DNA from: Herbaspirillum seropedicae | GTDB taxonomy: Bacteria > Pseudomonadota > Gammaproteobacteria > Burkholderiales > Burkholderiaceae_D | Assembly: GCF_001040945.1 (NCBI RefSeq) | Contig: NZ_CP011930.1 | Span: 3,467,021 to 3,531,020 of the forward strand | Length of the DNA stretch: 64,000 nucleotides | Direction: 5' to 3' | Shown here: positions 27,301 to 35,984 of the stretch, piece by piece | How positions within the stretch are numbered: the stretch's first letter is position 1 | How the letters are laid out: the number at the start of each line of letters is the position of its first letter | Translations under genes and position numbers: made by a program | Notes under the pieces: generated by a model | Database searches by the model: none | The model's input: the letters and a program-made list of their open reading frames with translations, nothing else | Told to the model about the DNA's origin: nothing

Positions 27301-30300
27301 CCGGTGCCATCCTGGATCAGGTTCACATAAAGCTGGTCGGTCACCTTACCCTGCTTCAGGTAGACCTCGCGGTCGAAGGTGACCTGGACCTCGATCACAT
27401 CGCCTGTGACGTAGAAGCCGTTGTGCGGGGCGGTGCTGGTGAGGGCGATATCCGCCCTTGCGTCCATGGGGAGCGGGAGCAGGACTTCAATCTGCTTCGA
27501 TTGGATCTCGCTCTTGTTGCCAGCGGCATCGATCAACTGCACGTACACCGTATTGGCGCCGTTGACCAGGCCGGTGCCTCCGGTGAGCGCCACAGAAGCA
27601 CTGTTGACGCTGCCGCCTGTCAGACTCTGTCCATTGCTGATGCGTCCTTCGCCCAACAGGCCCGTCCCGTCGGCATTGGCATAGACGCGCGCAAACCCGC
27701 CCGGTTCGCCACCCTCGATCTGGAGGGTCGGCTTGGCCATCGAAGTGATGCCGTCAGCGCGGGTGTCCGGAGCATCGTCGCGGCCGGTGTCGCTAGCCCT
27801 GTTGAGGGCGACCAGGCTGGGTTTCGCTGGTGCTTTCAGGTCGATCCAGATGTTGTCTACGCCACCTTCGGCAAAGTTCTTCAAGCTGCCCGGTACGCTC
27901 TGGTTACCGGCTTGGTCCACGACGACTGCGGAGAACGTGACCTTGTCTAGATCGGTCGTTGTTTTAAACCGGGTGATGAGTTGCTGGATATTTTCGCTGT
28001 AGCTGGCCGGATCAAAGGTCGCCGTCCAATTGCCGCCAGTATCCTTGCTCAGCGAGGCTGATGCAATTTCACGGCCTTGAGTACCTGGGAAATCGACCAC
28101 CAGCTTGACCCTGTCCCCCTGCTTCAGTTGAGCGTTATCTGCCGCGTCGAAACTCACCTTGAAGGGAATCCGTGGCTCGTTGGTCACTACCGCGTGTTCA
28201 CCAAACTTTGCGCCCGCCGGGGCGGCGTTAAGACTGCCGCTCACGGGCTTGGCATTGTCAGGGGCATAGTTGTTAGCGTCGAACGCCGGACGACCTGGCA
28301 AGGTCAGGCGAGGTGTGGGCGGCGGCGTCGTGTCAATGGAGAATCCGCTGTTGGGAAGTGCTGTATTGACGTTCAGGGCCGCGTCGATATCCGCGACAGC
28401 GCTCCCCTTGCTATCAATCCAGCTCCTGCCATCCTGAGTCTTGAACAAGGTATTGCCGGGAACATCACTCAAGATAGTGTCCGGAGAGAATTTAAGCGCA
28501 TGTGCGGCCACGCTCAATGCGCCTTCCAGATTCTTGTTTGCGGGCTTGGTCAGATCCAGCTTGAATGTCAATACATCTGCATTACGACCCGACACCAAGG
28601 TGGCCTCCAGTGGCGTAGGGTGATTGGCCACCCTCACCTCCAGCGTGGGATCGGCGCCGCTCCAGTTGATCTTCTGCCCGATGGCGACGCTGAACCGGAC
28701 GGTGTTACTGGCACCGGGAACTCCGGAGCCATTGAACAGTACGCCGCCGGTGGCGTTGGGGGCGGCTTCCACTCCGATGGACTGAGTGCTGATGTTGAGG
28801 GTCGCGCCACTGGCGAAAGCCCCCATCACCGCACCGGAAGCGCGCAACTGATAGCCGTACTCACTGTTGTTGATTCTATAGACGCCGTCGTTATTAACAT
28901 CGAGCAACGAGGGCGCCGAACCGGGGGTGGAGGACGCCGTAGCAGTACGCAAGACGCTGGTCCTGGTGGCACTGAATTGGGCGGACTCATCGAAGGTAGG
29001 CACCACCAACGTGAAGCTGCCGATGCCGTTGTTGCTGGAATCGCCCGCGCTGAGGCGAACGGCTTCGGCATCCTTCTCGGTGTAGGTGTACTTGAACGTA
29101 AACGGCTTTGCCCCGCCGCCTTGCAGCCGGCCATTGGTGGTGTCCAGCGGAAGAAATTCCACCAGCAACTGATCACCGACCTTGGCCGACGCGGCCGGAG
29201 CCACCTTCAGGCTCAAGCCACCGTTGGTGAAGCTGGAAAAACTGACAGCAGCGTCGGCCCAGACAGGCTTGGTCTGGCCGGCGTAGGGCTTCTCTTGCGT
29301 CGTATCGACTTGCAGGTAGGGAACCTGGGCCCCCTTGATGGTGCTGGTGCTGTTGTTGCCGTCCTCCACCGCCGCTGCGTGCAGCTTGGCCGCACCGGCA
29401 TCCAGGCCGCCATCGATGTTGCTACCGGTGATGAGGGACTTGCGGAGAGTCTCCAGCGCGAACGTGACATTGCCGCCATTGACCTGAATGGCCGACTTCA
29501 ACAGATCCAGGGCGGCCTGCAGCGGGTTGGCGGCGCCAGCCTCACGCTGGGCCTGGGTCATGCCGGAGAGGATGCCCAGCGCCAGACCGTAATTGATCGC
29601 ATCGGCGGAGGCGCCGGCAACGGGCCTGCCATTGAGCAGGATGGGAATGGTATGGAGCAGGTCGCCAGACTGGATGCCGAAGGCCTTGGCGATCGCCGCC
29701 TCGAACTTGGCGGCGTCGGCGCCGTAGGCCGGGGTGGTCGGGGCATTGGCAGCGGCGGCATTGACCGGAGCGCCAGCGCCACCCGCAGCAGGAGCATTGA
29801 CCGGAGCACCCGCGTCACCCGCAACAGGAGCATTGACCGGAGCACCCGCGCCACCCGCAACAGGAGCATTGCCCGGAGCACCCGCGCCACCCGCACCAGG
29901 AGCACTGCCCGGAGCACCCGCGTCATTCACAACAGCACTATTCCCACGAGCGCCCCCTGCATTAGCCGCATTAGCCGCCTCATCCAGCTTGTGCACGACC
30001 ATGGTAGTGAACGGGTTGATGGTGACGGCCATGTCGGCGTTCCATGCGCCCACATAGGCTTCCAGCTTGAGACCGCCCAAGGTTTGCGCTCCCGCCACCT
30101 CGTCCTTGTAGTCCTTGCCGGCGGGGTCGGTATCGCTCAGTTCCAGTCGGATGACATCCTTGGCAGTCAAGCTGCCTTTGGCGACCTTGAGCGTCATGCG
30201 GCCACTGGCGTCGACCGCGGTGCTATTGGCCACTTCCTGCCAGCTGCCGTCAGCCATGAGCTTCTTGGCGATCAGCTTGACCGTTGCATTGGGTAGGAAG

Positions 30301-30989
30301 ACGCCGGCAGCAGGCGTGACGGTCATCAGCCATTCATTGCGCGGAGGTTCCACGGCGGGAGGTGGCGCTTCCGCAGCAGCTGCGCCGGAACTGCCGCCGC
30401 CACCGCCGCCGGACAGCGCCAGAAAGCCCAGCGCTGCCGCGCCCAGACCGACGGGCAAGGCCATGTCGCTCTCCAGCCAGTCGTCGAGCTGGTCGAGGAA
30501 GGAAATCTCACGGCTACGCGGCACCGGGGCGGCCTGGCGCAGCAGTTCCTCGCCCACGCTGCTGGGGGCGTCGCTGGCGTTGGACCTGGCTGCCGGGACG
30601 GCGGCGGCGTTGGAACTGGAATCGCTGTCGGCCTGGGCCAGTTGCATTCGCTCGGAGGAGTCCTCGCCGTCGGCTCGAGGTACATCGGCCTCTTCCTCGC
30701 TGACGTGGCGCGCCGACATGGCGGCTTCGGCGCTGGCCAGGGACTGCTCCTGGGACATCACCTCGTCGGCCGGCTGCACCCGTTCGCCCTGCCCTTCGTC
30801 AACCCGCTCCTTGCCGTCCACAGAGCGCGCTCGCACGAGCGCTTTCTTGCCGGATGACTTACCCGTCCCGGTCGCGGAGTGCGGCTGCGGGAGCGGTGAG
30901 GTGGCCGGCATGATCAACTGTACCGGGGAGTCGGTCGATTGCTTGTTGCTGACCGGATGGGTACCAGCTTTGATTTGATCATTAGACAT
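21342..30989 (-). CDS. Very large T1SS Ig-repeat adhesin (3215 aa)
   Basis: Begins MSNDQIKAGTH; the ribosome binding site is weak. Layout: acidic, Ser/Ala-rich low-complexity N-terminus (1-160); FLDQLDDWLESD then a hydrophobic helix (about 176-192) and Gly6 (194-199), the same topology as in the giant adhesin; an Ig-like domain (about 218-320); a 12-residue Gly-Ala-Pro repeat (355-414); a helical stretch; a long array of SwmB/Big-type Ig repeats of about 120 residues (about 900-2250; FSE.V, YTV..GD, I.D.AGN); one copy of the two-part module shared with the 1025-aa protein (about 2440-2660); YTD.EG Ig repeats; and the 134-residue C-terminal module (3082-3215) with DVNGDGQITAAD and the ending LHFNVFQVSVLPA. 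It lies directly downstream of the MotA-like gene. Known for such proteins: cell-surface adhesion or biofilm; the specific role here is not readable. Confidence 0.9.
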   Translation of the reverse strand: MSNDQIKAGTHPVSNKQSTDSPVQLIMPATSPLPQPHSATGTGKSSGKKALVRARSVDGKERVDEGQGERVQPADEVMSQEQSLASAEAAMSARHVSEEEADVPRADGEDSSERMQLAQADSDSSSNAAAVPAARSNASDAPSSVGEELLRQAAPVPRSREISFLDQLDDWLESDMALPVGLGAAALGFLALSGGGGGGSSGAAAAEAPPPAVEPPRNEWLMTVTPAAGVFLPNATVKLIAKKLMADGSWQEVANSTAVDASGRMTLKVAKGSLTAKDVIRLELSDTDPAGKDYKDEVAGAQTLGGLKLEAYVGAWNADMAVTINPFTTMVVHKLDEAANAANAGGARGNSAVVNDAGAPGSAPGAGGAGAPGNAPVAGGAGAPVNAPVAGDAGAPVNAPAAGGAGAPVNAAAANAPTTPAYGADAAKFEAAIAKAFGIQSGDLLHTIPILLNGRPVAGASADAINYGLALGILSGMTQAQREAGAANPLQAALDLLKSAIQVNGGNVTFALETLRKSLITGSNIDGGLDAGAAKLHAAAVEDGNNSTSTIKGAQVPYLQVDTTQEKPYAGQTKPVWADAAVSFSSFTNGGLSLKVAPAASAKVGDQLLVEFLPLDTTNGRLQGGGAKPFTFKYTYTEKDAEAVRLSAGDSSNNGIGSFTLVVPTFDESAQFSATRTSVLRTATASSTPGSAPSLLDVNNDGVYRINNSEYGYQLRASGAVMGAFASGATLNISTQSIGVEAAPNATGGVLFNGSGVPGASNTVRFSVAIGQKINWSGADPTLEVRVANHPTPLEATLVSGRNADVLTFKLDLTKPANKNLEGALSVAAHALKFSPDTILSDVPGNTLFKTQDGRSWIDSKGSAVADIDAALNVNTALPNSGFSIDTTPPPTPRLTLPGRPAFDANNYAPDNAKPVSGSLNAAPAGAKFGEHAVVTNEPRIPFKVSFDAADNAQLKQGDRVKLVVDFPGTQGREIASASLSKDTGGNWTATFDPASYSENIQQLITRFKTTTDLDKVTFSAVVVDQAGNQSVPGSLKNFAEGGVDNIWIDLKAPAKPSLVALNRASDTGRDDAPDTRADGITSMAKPTLQIEGGEPGGFARVYANADGTGLLGEGRISNGQSLTGGSVNSASVALTGGTGLVNGANTVYVQLIDAAGNKSEIQSKQIEVLLPLPMDARADIALTSTAPHNGFYVTGDVIEVQVTFDREVYLKQGKVTDQLYVNLIQDGTGANAAKILKATYQSGLGKGTTDPGSKVLTFKYTVGAGDDAPAGVKYKVGDLINVGHVLEDKAGSDVPGMSKPYTGAGLTIDTVAPPVPALTLDADLLSHEARATAEVAKGQPLKVRGSEVGSKLAIKLTNASGVVENLDPLTATGAGQTINLTDVQIAKLGDGLITVTAMASDTAGNVRAAAETKFTLDTTAPAVSASVTATGGGQPPAVTKEQISFVVTFNEKLRVPVTIDNFTATNGTVNKVEAVTGAGNTNANSYTVLVTPNPDMPAGNKVELKLKANGATPVLDVAGNPAELGAVIASQAIDTRGPTVISVPADNAPPAPPTMNKDIVFNVRFDEMGSVSQMGNIGVGNFKAINGKVTKVEPVGASRTEYNVTVKPNAELTGNSNEVQLNFFAVADIRMGQGSAGVADSLGNAARDQPNIARQIIDVQQPSITADGVSVSSRSLASGNPDKPGYVHAGDTVRLAVVFDEAVTVSGTPKLNLQVGANTRSASYKTLSTDGKTAYFDYVLTAADTATDGISIPANALQLPTGARITDLAGNAAKVDSSVVALNPAYKVDNSAPTLTEVKVSEMTADNGSGIYKAGSVITVQAKFSEPVDINTTGGAPRIKLTIGGDERTAAYVDRVPGDAPDVLKFSYTVLSGDNAPAGVAIPASPLVLNGASITDVSGNRAVLTLGGVQPNASFKIDTTAPTVTAVAIESASVSGTEGNYRAGDVITAVVTFSEEVKLAPNAQASLNLMVGGDSRTATLVTPTANAASNTLRFSYTLQSADADSNGISIAPNSLALAGVTDKAGNAAAPAHVAVADNPLFKVDNAAPTILSFSTTTPDGTYNIGKVINLRATASEELRPGAKITVTLDNGDTAVLTRDASNRTLLEGSYTVVGGKPSTNDLTVTSFTQAAKDLAGNDLLTTMPAAGKNLGDNRAIVLDAMMPPQPTMFRLDAASDGGASPNDGLISEVLPTFHFDGLVRGATVTVTGTFKGVTQTLLQFTASATAQDQKLTTPLTDGVYTDISVIQTSPSGNASQPRLLGNVTTPGSLELSTAAPGVASQLVFDIDQDLQTEASLETGAPANAPRDFITLIRTPKFNFQGGNDGEVAVLFRDTNGNNMVDAGEQVLGRQIIGVTNATNYRLQPGTSGNGLNGHYVEVAAENALGNGPYTDIKLALQSKYGTYGTAVPMARGATSGSGAGGITVINNKPVPDITGVTTNATAGESSAATMSFNVRGGQTGARIIIKADRLDDNGTLIAAQQEIGRGVPDGNGVLTLQVGQFNGSYGNFKATQDYAGRISNVAVTTVTNTGPQPLGTITWDHLPISVTASTDLAANSRPGTPFTVKFDFSKAPNGFAQDDIAVTGSGVLSAFAPVLGSNNKRYSATFTPTDATVTRATFQVKDGSYTEPNNQSGAASNKLELVFNRAGAVAVSGASADGKPQLGDTLTATVSDPDGVKSDVPVAYVWKAGGVAIVGATGASLRLTDAQMGKAISVEARYTDNLGLAEVSSSASTPNVTGPNAPGVLKFTVNGQETSVVRLGDNVTAVLSDGDGFDPARVTYSWRGERLARPLKGADNATGSTFQIAQDEDVHSFGTTQILVQAEYTDLHGTSERVSGYAYLKYPQRPGTVVFDALNPPNTPYRSGDELHAIVKDDNGTGNGGVTYTWYANDTVIPGQTGSHLQLIDAYRGKAIKVSVSYTDGEGLLETPTSQAIRVEQPNNNAPVGAVTLAGSGELGTTVTASNTITDADGMPGQITYKWFASGDAATKGDLITAPVFVNNDSSKLLITSDLVGKSLKAEANYTDGQGTDEKVLAATAKTAGWMTSVTLGNLSYAQFEAQPQVVSGAKLISRHPTSNVFILDVNGDGQITAADATTYITSLDANGSISFTTEAGRGKATLLAANSPLWATLLPQPAEWGPANGVFGLPARNGQPAVTGGDFWTSTAGTAADSHQVWSKSGAADGTPGAYEQSNASYMNDPNRLHFNVFQVSVLPA
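29748..29927 (-). repeat. 36-bp (12-residue) Gly-Ala-Pro tandem repeat
   Basis: Five consecutive 12-residue units of the form G(G/D)AGAP(G/V)NAPVA are encoded within residues 355-414 of the 3215-aa adhesin. DNA identity between units is high, so slippage-driven length change is likely. It probably forms a flexible spacer between the N-terminal anchor region and the following domains. Confidence 0.85.
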
Positions 30990-31116
30990 ACGGAGCGAGC
31001 TTTCTTAGAGTTAGAGACGAAGTCATGCGAACCATCCATGCGAACATCTGAGACGGTCACATCAACGGGACAACACCAGGACCACCTGCACGGTCCTGGG
31101 AGGGATTACGGAACGA

Positions 31117-32670
31117 TCAACTGGCCGGTGCTTCAGGCGCGGGGCCAACCTCGCCCTGCTGCCAGCTGCCGCCCTTGGCGGCTTCCAGGCTCAGGTCGAT
31201 CTTTTCGATACGGGCGATCAGGTCGGTGATCTGCTTTGGCAATTGCTCGCCCTGCTGGAGCAACTGCACGCCGGCGGTCTCGACGGCGACCACGACGCTG
31301 CGGGCGCTGCCCTGGATGCTGGCGATCATCTGGCCCTGCTCGCGCTGGTCGCGCAGGCTTTCATCCAGGCGCATGCCGATCTGATGGAGGTCTTCATGCA
31401 AGGTGGTGCGCAGCTGGTCGCTGTTTTCACGCAAGGCGTTGCGGCACAGCTCGCTCTGCTGCACGGTGATGCTGGAGAGCTCGGAGAGCTTGCGCGAGAC
31501 ATCCTGCTGCTGTTCGGTCTGCGCGCCGCTGGCCTTGGCCAATTCGCCCAGGTGGGTTTCCATGTTGCTCACGGCGCCCATCAGGCCCTGGTGCGCTTGC
31601 CGGGTTTCTTCGAACTTGTTCACCAGGCTGCCCAGGCGCTGTTCCATGGCGGCGGCGATCTGTTCCAGTTGCGGTCGATCCTGGGCCTGGGCGCTCAACT
31701 GCTTCTGCAGGGTTTCCAGTCCCTTGGCCAGGGGTTCGCTGGCCTGGCGCATGCGTGAGGTCGCCAGCAGGATGGCGTCGGTCTGACGACACATCTCACC
31801 ACGGATGGTGCGGATCTCCTGCAACTGGCTTTCGGCCAGGGCTGTATCGCTCTTGGCGGCGCGGATCACGTCTTCGCTGTTGGTGCAGATGAACTCGGCG
31901 GCGTGCATGTAGAAGCCTTCGGCGCGAGCGCTGACCAGGCGTTGCAGCTTCTTGCAGGCCAGCAGCTGGACGTTGTTGACGATGGAGCCGCCCAGGCCCA
32001 GCAGCGAGGCGACGAAGGCGTCGCCCATGCCGGCCAGCGGGCCGCTCATGCGTTCGAAGAACTTGCCCATCATGTCGCTGCCGCCTTCGGTGCCAATGGA
32101 GCTGAACATGCCGATGAGCAGCGCCACTTCCTTCAGGGTCACGATCAGGCCCAGGAAGGTACCGAACAGACCCAGGCCGATCAGGGTGTTGGCGATGTAC
32201 TGGGGCAACAGGGTGCGGCGCTGCAGGTCGCCGGCGAAGCCGTCGAACTGGTGCTGCAGCTGGGTACGATCAAAGCGGATGGTCCGGCCATCGGCATTCT
32301 TGAGCTGGCGCAGCAGACGGTCGATGTCGAAATTGCGATCCTCCTTCACCAGCTCCTGCTCCAGTGCGGCGCCCTCGGTGCGACCGTCGCGGGCGAAGGT
32401 CTTGACGCGGCCACTGAGCAGATCGACCTGACGCCCTTCGGCCAGGATGCGTTTGGCTTGCCAGATGGTGAGCACCTGGCCCAGCACGGTAATGACCACC
32501 AGCACTATCACGAAGAAGGGGTTGGCGGCATGGGCGATCAACTCCATGACGCGTTGGTACAACCACAGATTGACCAGCACGTAGGCCGCAAACACGGCCA
32601 AGGTGCCAAGCCAGGGGGCGAGATAGACCGGGTCTCCAGCGGAGGGCTTGTTCATTGAGACGGACTTCAT
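31117..32670 (-). CDS. MotA/TolQ/ExbB-family (SiiB-like) membrane protein with long coiled-coil tail
   Basis: 517 residues; AAGGA lies 7 nt before the ATG. Predicted membrane segments at about 17-37, 50-70, 153-185 and 208-238. The last two, with GLFGTFLGLIVTLKE and GMGDAFVASLLGLGGS, carry the MotA/TolQ/ExbB proton-channel signature. Residues 240-517 are charged, Gln/Glu-rich and heptad-like, suggesting a cytoplasmic coiled coil. It sits between the T1SS adaptor and the 3215-aa adhesin. Known parallel: in Salmonella SPI-4 the MotA-like SiiB and MotB-like SiiA form a proton channel controlling the T1SS adhesin SiiE. Inference: energy-dependent control of adhesin display. No MotB/ExbD/SiiA-like partner is present in the window. 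A ZorA-type defence role was considered but does not fit the context. Confidence 0.8.
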   Translation of the reverse strand: MKSVSMNKPSAGDPVYLAPWLGTLAVFAAYVLVNLWLYQRVMELIAHAANPFFVIVLVVITVLGQVLTIWQAKRILAEGRQVDLLSGRVKTFARDGRTEGAALEQELVKEDRNFDIDRLLRQLKNADGRTIRFDRTQLQHQFDGFAGDLQRRTLLPQYIANTLIGLGLFGTFLGLIVTLKEVALLIGMFSSIGTEGGSDMMGKFFERMSGPLAGMGDAFVASLLGLGGSIVNNVQLLACKKLQRLVSARAEGFYMHAAEFICTNSEDVIRAAKSDTALAESQLQEIRTIRGEMCRQTDAILLATSRMRQASEPLAKGLETLQKQLSAQAQDRPQLEQIAAAMEQRLGSLVNKFEETRQAHQGLMGAVSNMETHLGELAKASGAQTEQQQDVSRKLSELSSITVQQSELCRNALRENSDQLRTTLHEDLHQIGMRLDESLRDQREQGQMIASIQGSARSVVVAVETAGVQLLQQGEQLPKQITDLIARIEKIDLSLEAAKGGSWQQGEVGPAPEAPAS

Positions 32671-32700
32671 GAGAGGTTCCTTCTTGTTTGGTTTATAGGC

Positions 32701-33861
32701 TTATCGTTCGCCCATCGACTCCTGCAATGTCTTGGCGATGGGCTTGGTGAGGAAAGACAGCACGGTACGGGTATTGGCCTTGATCTCGACGGTGGCGGTC
32801 ATGCCGGGCTTGACCTGGATGGCGTCGGCCTTGCGGCCCTTGAAGACGGCCTCTTCCAGGGCGATGTGGACCCGGTAGTACGGCATGGCGCCCTGACGCG
32901 TCTCGTCGAGCAGGGTATCGGGGGAAACGTAGACGACGTGGCCGTTGAGGGTGCCGTAGATGGAGTAGTCGTAGGCATCCAGCTTGACGTTGGCGGCCTG
33001 CCCGACCTTGACGTAGGCCGAGTCGGCCGTGGAGACCTTGGCCTCGACGATGAGGTTGTCCACCGGCAGGATTTCCATGACCACGTCGCCGGAGCGCACC
33101 ACGCCACCGATGGTGGTGACCTTGATGTTTTTGACCACGCCGTCGGCCGGAGCCTTGAGCTCGGTGTGCTCCAGCACCTGGGTGCGGTCTTCCAGCTGTT
33201 CACGCTGGGTGTTGAGGTCTTCCTGGACCTTGGTCATGTCCACCAGGGCTTCCTGGAAATACTTGTTGCGCTTGTTGTTGATCTGCGCGCGGATATCGGC
33301 CACGTTGCGCTGTAGCCGCAACACATCGGCCCGCCCGACGTCGCCGGTGCGTTCCAGCGACTTGTTCATCTCCAGTTCCTGGTTGGCCAGGCCCAGCATG
33401 TCTTGCAAGGAGGCCAGGTCCTGGTCGATCAGGATCTTGCGCTTGACGTAGAGGTCCTTCTGATTGGCGATGTATTCCTTGTAGTCGAGCAGATCGGGCT
33501 CGAAGTTCAGGGGATGGCCATACACCTCGGCACGCAGGCGCGCCAGGCTGATGCGCAGTGCGGCCACCTTGGCGCGGCTGTCGTTGAGGGAGGTCTGGAC
33601 GCGGTCCTGCTCCAGCACCATCAGCAGTTGCCCTTGCTTGACGGCCTCGCCCTCCTTGACCAGGATCTGCTTGACCGGACCACCATCGGGGGCCTGCACC
33701 GACTGCGTGCGGGAGACTGCGATGACCTGCCCTTGTGCTCGGGTGACCTGGTCGATCTGGCTCACCGCCGCCCACAGCAGCAGGACCAGCACGCTGGCCA
33801 TGGACAGGCGCAGGACCCATTGCGCACTGATCAGCGGATTTTTTTCGTTGTTCATTTCCAT
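32701..33861 (-). CDS. T1SS periplasmic adaptor, HlyD family
   Basis: 386 residues from ATG 33861 (MEMNNEKNPL), chosen because AGGAG lies 6 nt upstream; a longer frame starts at 33882. One N-terminal membrane helix (LRLSMASVLVLLLWAAVS) is followed by the lipoyl-type half motif (VQAPDGGPVKQILVKEGEAVKQG), a long helical hairpin (about 95-225) and the returning beta domain (LKAPADGVVKNIKVTTIGGVV, VKPGMTATVEI). This is the membrane-fusion component linking the ABC exporter to a TolC-type channel, LapC/HlyD-like. It lies 26 bp after the exporter gene and 30 bp before the MotA-like gene, so it is co-transcribed. Confidence 0.93.
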   Translation of the reverse strand: MEMNNEKNPLISAQWVLRLSMASVLVLLLWAAVSQIDQVTRAQGQVIAVSRTQSVQAPDGGPVKQILVKEGEAVKQGQLLMVLEQDRVQTSLNDSRAKVAALRISLARLRAEVYGHPLNFEPDLLDYKEYIANQKDLYVKRKILIDQDLASLQDMLGLANQELEMNKSLERTGDVGRADVLRLQRNVADIRAQINNKRNKYFQEALVDMTKVQEDLNTQREQLEDRTQVLEHTELKAPADGVVKNIKVTTIGGVVRSGDVVMEILPVDNLIVEAKVSTADSAYVKVGQAANVKLDAYDYSIYGTLNGHVVYVSPDTLLDETRQGAMPYYRVHIALEEAVFKGRKADAIQVKPGMTATVEIKANTRTVLSFLTKPIAKTLQESMGER

Positions 33862-33887
33862 ATCTGACTCCTGTTCATCCACCTTGC

Positions 33888-35984
33888 TTAAGCTTCTGCC
33901 GAGACGGCGGGCAGCGGCGCCTGCTGGCCGCGCAGGCGGGCCAGGATCACGTCGCGGGGGCCGTCAAGGACGATGCGGTTGCCGACCACCACGATGACGC
34001 GGTCCACCATGGGCAGGAAGGCAGGCTTGTGGGTGACCACCACCAGGGTGCGGCCGCCGGAGATCTCTTGATTGAGCACATTCAGGCAATGCCGCTCCAG
34101 GTCTTCATCCATGGAGGCGGTGGGTTCGTCGAGCAGGAAGACATTGGGCTGGCACAGCAACAGCCGGGTGAAGGCCACCAGTTGCTTCTGGCCGCCGGAG
34201 AGTCCGCGCCCGCCTTCCTGGATCGGCAGGTCCAGCCCCTTGGGGTGGGACGAGACCAGGCGCAGCAGACCGGTGCGCTCCATCACCTGGCGCAGCACGT
34301 CATCGCCGGGGTCGGGCAGGCCGATCAGCAGGTTCTCGCGCAGGCTGCCGACGAACAGGCGGTGATCCTGCTGCAGATAGCCGATGTGCTGGTTCAGGGT
34401 GAGACGGTTGATGTTGGCCATGTCCAGGCCATCGAGCAGGATGCGTCCCTGCTGCGGGCGATACAGTCCCGACAGCAGGCGCAGGATGGTGGACTTGCCG
34501 GCGCCGATCGGCCCCAGCACGGCCACGCGCTCACCTGCGTTGATGGTCAGCTGGTCGATGGTCATGGCGTTGAGCATGCTGCCGGCGTAGGTGAACTTGG
34601 CCTCTTCGATGCGGAACTCACCGCGCAGGTTGTCAGGGGTGAGCTGGCGCTCGCTGCCCTGGTCGGTCTGCAAGGCGTAGATCTTTTCCAGCCCGGCCAG
34701 CGTGGCCTTGGTGTGGGCGCGTTGCACCATCAGGCCGGGAATCATCGCTACCGGCGCCAGGATGCGGCCGCCCAGGATGGAACAGGCGATGAGCGCGCCC
34801 ATGGTGATCTGGCCATTGATGACCAGGAAGGCGCCGATGATGACGGTGGTGGAATAGCTCAGTTGCTGCAAGGTGGCGGCGATATAGCCGGCATGGTCGC
34901 CGATGGCGCGCATGGCCATGTCGCTGCGGATGGATTCGGCGCTGACGTCGATCCAGCGCGAGAGGAACTTCCAGCCGCCGGAACCGGACTTGATGGTCTC
35001 GACGCCTTCCACCGTCTCCACCAGCAGGCCGGTCTTGAGGTTGGAGGCAGCCGCACTCTTGTCGGCCAGCCTTGCTACCTTGCGGTTGGAGAGGTAGCCG
35101 ATCAGGATGGCGACCACACCGAAGACGGTCGGCACCAGCGCCATCCAGGGGCTGGCGATGAGGGCGATCACCAGTACGAACAGCAAGCCCAGCGGCAGGT
35201 CGACCAGGGTGAACAGGGTCTGCGAGGTGTAGAAGGAGCGGATCTGTTCATAGCCGCGCAGCTGGCCGGCCAGGCTGCCCACGGAACCGGGCAGTTGATC
35301 GACCCGCACGGCCAGCAGGCGCTCATAGAGCGCCTGCGACAACTTGGCGTCGAGGCCGGAAACCACCTTGTCCATGATGTGGGAGCGGGCGAACTTCATG
35401 CCCAGCTCGAACAGGATGGCCAGGCCCACGCCGATGGCCAGCACGATCAGGGTGGCCACGCCGTGGGTGGGGATGACGCGGTCATAGACCTGCATGGAGA
35501 AGATCGACGCGCCCAGTGCGATGATGCTCATCACCACCGAGGCCACGACGATCTCGATGAGCACCGGGCGGAACTCGCCGATGGCGTCCAGGAAGACCCG
35601 CTCGAAACCCTGCTGCCCCTTCTTGCCGCCCTGCTCGGTGAAGTCCAGGCGGTAGCCGCCGCCGACGATCTCGGCATCGCCCACCACGCTTTGGCCGGTG
35701 TGGCAGAGGAAGTCCCAACGCCCGTCAGGGCGCTGGTCCACCAGCAGCCCCCAGCCTTGCTCCTTGACCTGGCACAGCAACGGCAGGCTGGGGCGGTCGG
35801 GCTTGGCCAGGTGACGTGGGCGCGACAGGTTCAGCGCCCGGCACAGCTTGGGGATGTCGGGCGAACCGCCCTTGCCGACTGCGGCGGCGATGGCCGTGCC
35901 CAGACGCTGCGTATCGATGACGACGCCCTGGCGGCGCGCCGCCATGGTCAGGGCCCAGGACAAGCTGGTGCTGATCTCGCTCAT
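33888..35984 (-). CDS. T1SS ABC exporter with C39-like (CLD) domain
   Basis: 698 residues; ATG 35984 (MSEIST) has a GGAGGGA ribosome binding site, so the upstream extension to 36086 is rejected. The N-terminal C39-like domain (about 1-130) lacks the catalytic Cys (LSWALTMAARRQG in its place), so it should recognise rather than cleave substrates, as in HlyB/LapB. Six membrane segments follow (about 155-430). The nucleotide-binding domain has Walker A GPIGAGKST (491-499), signature LSGGQ (about 595), Walker B VFLLDE (619-620) and the H-loop His near 652. It is the first gene of the operon and energises export of the large proteins encoded downstream. Confidence 0.95.
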   Translation of the reverse strand: MSEISTSLSWALTMAARRQGVVIDTQRLGTAIAAAVGKGGSPDIPKLCRALNLSRPRHLAKPDRPSLPLLCQVKEQGWGLLVDQRPDGRWDFLCHTGQSVVGDAEIVGGGYRLDFTEQGGKKGQQGFERVFLDAIGEFRPVLIEIVVASVVMSIIALGASIFSMQVYDRVIPTHGVATLIVLAIGVGLAILFELGMKFARSHIMDKVVSGLDAKLSQALYERLLAVRVDQLPGSVGSLAGQLRGYEQIRSFYTSQTLFTLVDLPLGLLFVLVIALIASPWMALVPTVFGVVAILIGYLSNRKVARLADKSAAASNLKTGLLVETVEGVETIKSGSGGWKFLSRWIDVSAESIRSDMAMRAIGDHAGYIAATLQQLSYSTTVIIGAFLVINGQITMGALIACSILGGRILAPVAMIPGLMVQRAHTKATLAGLEKIYALQTDQGSERQLTPDNLRGEFRIEEAKFTYAGSMLNAMTIDQLTINAGERVAVLGPIGAGKSTILRLLSGLYRPQQGRILLDGLDMANINRLTLNQHIGYLQQDHRLFVGSLRENLLIGLPDPGDDVLRQVMERTGLLRLVSSHPKGLDLPIQEGGRGLSGGQKQLVAFTRLLLCQPNVFLLDEPTASMDEDLERHCLNVLNQEISGGRTLVVVTHKPAFLPMVDRVIVVVGNRIVLDGPRDVILARLRGQQAPLPAVSAEA

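Noticed and set aside
22503..30296. Long plus-strand frames opposite the 3215-aa adhesin (22503-27014, 28077-30296)
   Set aside because: Antisense shadows of the Ig-repeat gene; no start signals or recognisable domains.
31117..32670. ZorA-like component of a Zorya anti-phage system
   Set aside because: MotA-type core with a long tail resembles ZorA superficially, but no ZorB, ZorC/D or ZorE genes are present and the gene is embedded in a T1SS adhesin operon.
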